A DNA stretch of 64,000 nucleotides from Metallyticus violacea (lineage: Eukaryota > Arthropoda > Insecta > Mantodea > Metallyticidae), in assembly GCA_030762175.1 (NCBI GenBank), contig CM060834.1, forward strand, positions 65,887,501 to 65,951,500. The letters run 5' to 3'. Under the pieces are notes generated by a model. That model saw only the letters and a program-made list of their open reading frames with translations, was not told where the DNA came from and did no database searches. Below are positions 61,874 to 64,000 of the stretch, one piece after another; position 1 is the first letter of the stretch; each line of letters opens with the position of its first letter. Position numbers and translations under genes: made by a program.

Positions 61874-64000
61874 GAATCACTTTTTTTCCATTCTTATTTG
61901 AGATAACTTGTTCTCTTTCATTATACTTGTTTGATAGCCTTAGACAAGCATATTATGCGCAAAGAATCTCGAAAAGAAAAAAATTTTTTTTCGAAGTTTG
62001 GAAACTTCGTTAGAATCACTTTTTTTCCGTTCTTATTTGAGATAACTGGTTCTCTTTCATTATACTACTTTGATAGCCTCAGAAAAGTATATTATGCGCA
62101 AAGAATCTCGAAAAGAAAAATATATTTTTTCGAAGATTGGAAACCTCGTTAGAATTACTTTTTTTCCGTTCTTATTTGAGATCACTGGTTCTCTTTCATT
62201 ATACTAGTTTGATAGCCTCAGACAAGCATATTATGCGCAAAGAATCTCGAAAAGAAAAAAATTTTTTTTCGAAGTTTGGAAACTTCGTTAGAATCACTTT
62301 TTTTCCGTTCTTATTTAAGTTAACTTGTTCTCTTTCATTATACTAGTTTGATAGCCTCAGACAAGCATATTATGCGCAAAGAATCTCGAAAAGAAAAAAA
62401 TTTTTTTCGAAGTTTGGAAACTTCGTTAGAATCACTTTTTTTCCGTTCTTATTTAAGATTACTGGTTCTCTTTAGTTATACTAGTTTGATAGCTTCAGAC
62501 AAGCATATTATGCGCAAAGAATCTCGAAAAGAAAAAAATTTTTTTTCGAAGTTTGGAAACTTCGTTAGAATCACTTTTTTTCCGTTCTTATTTGAGATAA
62601 CTTGTTCTCTTTCATTATACTTGTTTGATAGCCTTAGACAAGCATATTATGCGCAAAGAATCTCGAAAAGAAAAAAATTTTTTTTCGAAGTTTGGAAACT
62701 TCCTTAGAATCACTTTTTTTCCATTCTTATTAGAGATAACTTGTTCTCTTTCATTATACTAGTTTGATAGCCTCAGACAAGCATATTATGCGCAAAGAAT
62801 CTCGAAAAGAAAAAAATTTTTTTTCGAAGTTTGGAATCTTCCTTAGAATCACTTTTTTTCCATTCTTATTTGAGATAACTTGTTCTGTTTCATTATACTA
62901 GTTTGATAGTCTTAGACAAGCATATTATGCGCAAAGAATCTCGAAAAGAAAAAAATTTTTTTTCGAAGTTTGGAAACTTCGTTAGAATCACTTTTTTTCC
63001 GTTCTTATTTAAGATAACTTGTTCTCTTTCATTATACTAGTTTGATAGCCTTAGACAAGCATATTATGCGCAAAGAATCTCGAAAAGAAAAAAATTTTTT
63101 TTCGAAGTTTGGAAACTTCGTTAGAATCACTTTTTTTCCGTTCTTATTTGAAATAACTGGTTTTCTTTCATTATACTAGTTTGATAGCCTTAGACAAGCA
63201 TATTATGCGCAAAGAATCTCGAAAAGAAAAAAATTTTTTTTCGAAGTTTGGAAACTTCGTTAGAATCACTTTTTTTCCATTCTTATTTGAGATAACTTGT
63301 TCTCTTTCATTATACTTGTTTGATAGCCTGAGACAAGCCTATTATGCGCAAAGAATCTCGAAAAGAAAAAAAATTTTTTTCGAAGTTTGGAAACTACCTT
63401 AGAATCACTTTTTTTCCATTCTTATTTGAAATAACTTGTTCTCTTTCATTATACTAGTTTGATAGCCTCAGACAAGCATATTATGCGCAAAGAATCTCGA
63501 AAAGAAAAAAATTTTTTTTCGAAGTTTGGAAACTTCGTTAGAATCACTTTTTTTCCGTTCTTATTTCAGTTAACTTGTTCTCTTTCATTATACTAGTTTG
63601 ATAGCCTTAGACAAGCATATTATGCGCAAAGAATCTCGAAAAGAAAAAAATTTTTTTTCGAAGTTTGGAAACTTCGTTAGAATCACTTTTTTTCCGTTCT
63701 TATTTGAGATAACTGGTTCTCTTTCATTATACTATTTTGATAGCCTCAGACAAGCATATAATGCGCAAAGAATCTCGAAAGGAAAAAAATTTTTTTTCGA
63801 AGTTTGGAAACTTCCTTAGAATCACTTTTTTTCCATTCTTATTTGAGATAACTTGTTCTCTTTCATTATACTTGTTTGATAGCCTCAGACAAGCATATTA
63901 TGCGCAAAGAATGTCGAAAAGAAAAAAATTTTATTTCGAAGGTTTGAATATTCGTTAGAATCACTTTTTTTCCGTTCTTATTTGAGATAACTGGTTCTCT
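61874..64000 (+). repeat. Right-end block, same order as 32.3-34.4 kb
   Basis: This block carries the TTTAGTTATAC, TTATTAGAGATAAC, GAATCTTCC, GCCTGAGACAAGCCTATTATG, TTTCAGTTAAC, ATAATGCGC and GGTTTGAATATTCG (63937) markers in the order seen from 32.8 kb. The window ends inside the array. The last 0.3 kb also resembles 0.4-0.8 kb, so the pattern probably continues beyond the edge. Confidence 0.75.

Larger units (their letters stand above)
1..64000 (+). repeat. Tandem satellite array, 139-bp monomer
   Basis: The entire window is a head-to-tail array of a 139-bp AT-rich unit, about 460 copies, all in one orientation. The same landmarks (GCATATTATGCGC, an A7T8 tract, GAAGTTTGGAAAC, TTCTCTTTCATTATACTAG) return every 138-140 bp from first base to last. 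Length changes come mostly from one- or two-base changes in the A/T tracts. No single-copy DNA interrupts the array and both ends are cut by the window. Large homogeneous satellites like this are known from eukaryotic centromeric, pericentromeric and subtelomeric heterochromatin; which one this is cannot be read from the sequence. I do not recognise the monomer as a published family. Confidence 0.98.

Noticed and set aside
1..64000. CRISPR array
   Set aside because: Regular repetition is present, but the whole 139-bp unit is repeated without unique spacers, and no cas gene is near.
1..64000. Telomere repeat, rDNA, tRNA or transposon remnants
   Set aside because: I saw no TTAGGG- or TTTAGGG-type runs, no conserved rRNA or tRNA segment, no terminal inverted repeats with target duplications, and no reverse transcriptase or transposase coding sequence.
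1..64000. A new gene-based biological system (defence, secretion, biosynthesis)
   Set aside because: There is no coding gene in the window on either strand. The interest is in repeat structure only.

Overview
The whole 64 kb window is one uninterrupted head-to-tail satellite DNA array. The basic unit is an AT-rich monomer of 139 bp (about 31% G+C, counted on the reference unit at 7081-7219), repeated about 460 times, always in the same orientation. I see no protein gene, tRNA, rRNA, CRISPR array, transposon, inversion or unique DNA from base 1 to base 64000, and the array runs off both ends. Satellite arrays of this size and regularity are typical of eukaryotic heterochromatin (centromeric, pericentromeric or subtelomeric). 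The sequence gives no safe clue to species or kingdom, and I do not recognise the monomer as a named satellite.

Each standard monomer contains, in order: a GCATA-T-TATGC palindrome; a purine-rich A tract joined to a T tract (usually A7T8) flanked by inverted TCGAAAA/TTTTCGA; an 18-bp dyad with 8-bp arms, CGAAGTTT-GG-AAACTTCG; a second T7 tract; and a pyrimidine-rich stretch ending in a TATACTAG-like segment. Three main monomer classes alternate. One is a 'G' class (AAACTTCG with CCGTTC), one a 'C' class (AAACTTCC with CCATTC), and one a divergent 'D' class (AGAAAAGC before the unit, GAAGATTGGAAACCTCG in it).

Above the monomer there are nested longer periods, traceable by rare marker variants. 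From 0 to 7.1 kb there is a 5,552-bp (40-monomer) repeat. From 6.3 to 27.7 kb there is a near-identical tandem duplication with a period of 10,830 bp (78 monomers). It contains 4,027-bp (29-monomer) and 1,805-bp (13-monomer) repeats nested inside it. From 27.7 to 37 kb there are shorter duplications, including 1,250 bp (9 monomers), and a distinctive 492-bp cassette. From 37 to 55.5 kb there is a 9.0-9.4 kb segmental repeat containing a 2,777-bp (20-monomer) tandem pair, followed by a 2,501-bp (18-monomer) repeat. From 55.7 to 64 kb, material seen at 31.8-34.4 kb recurs twice.

The many open frames of 60-166 codons on the + strand are by-products of the repeat and not genes. The useful content of the window is therefore structural: the monomer's dyads, the class structure and the record of recent amplification. 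No gene-based system is present.
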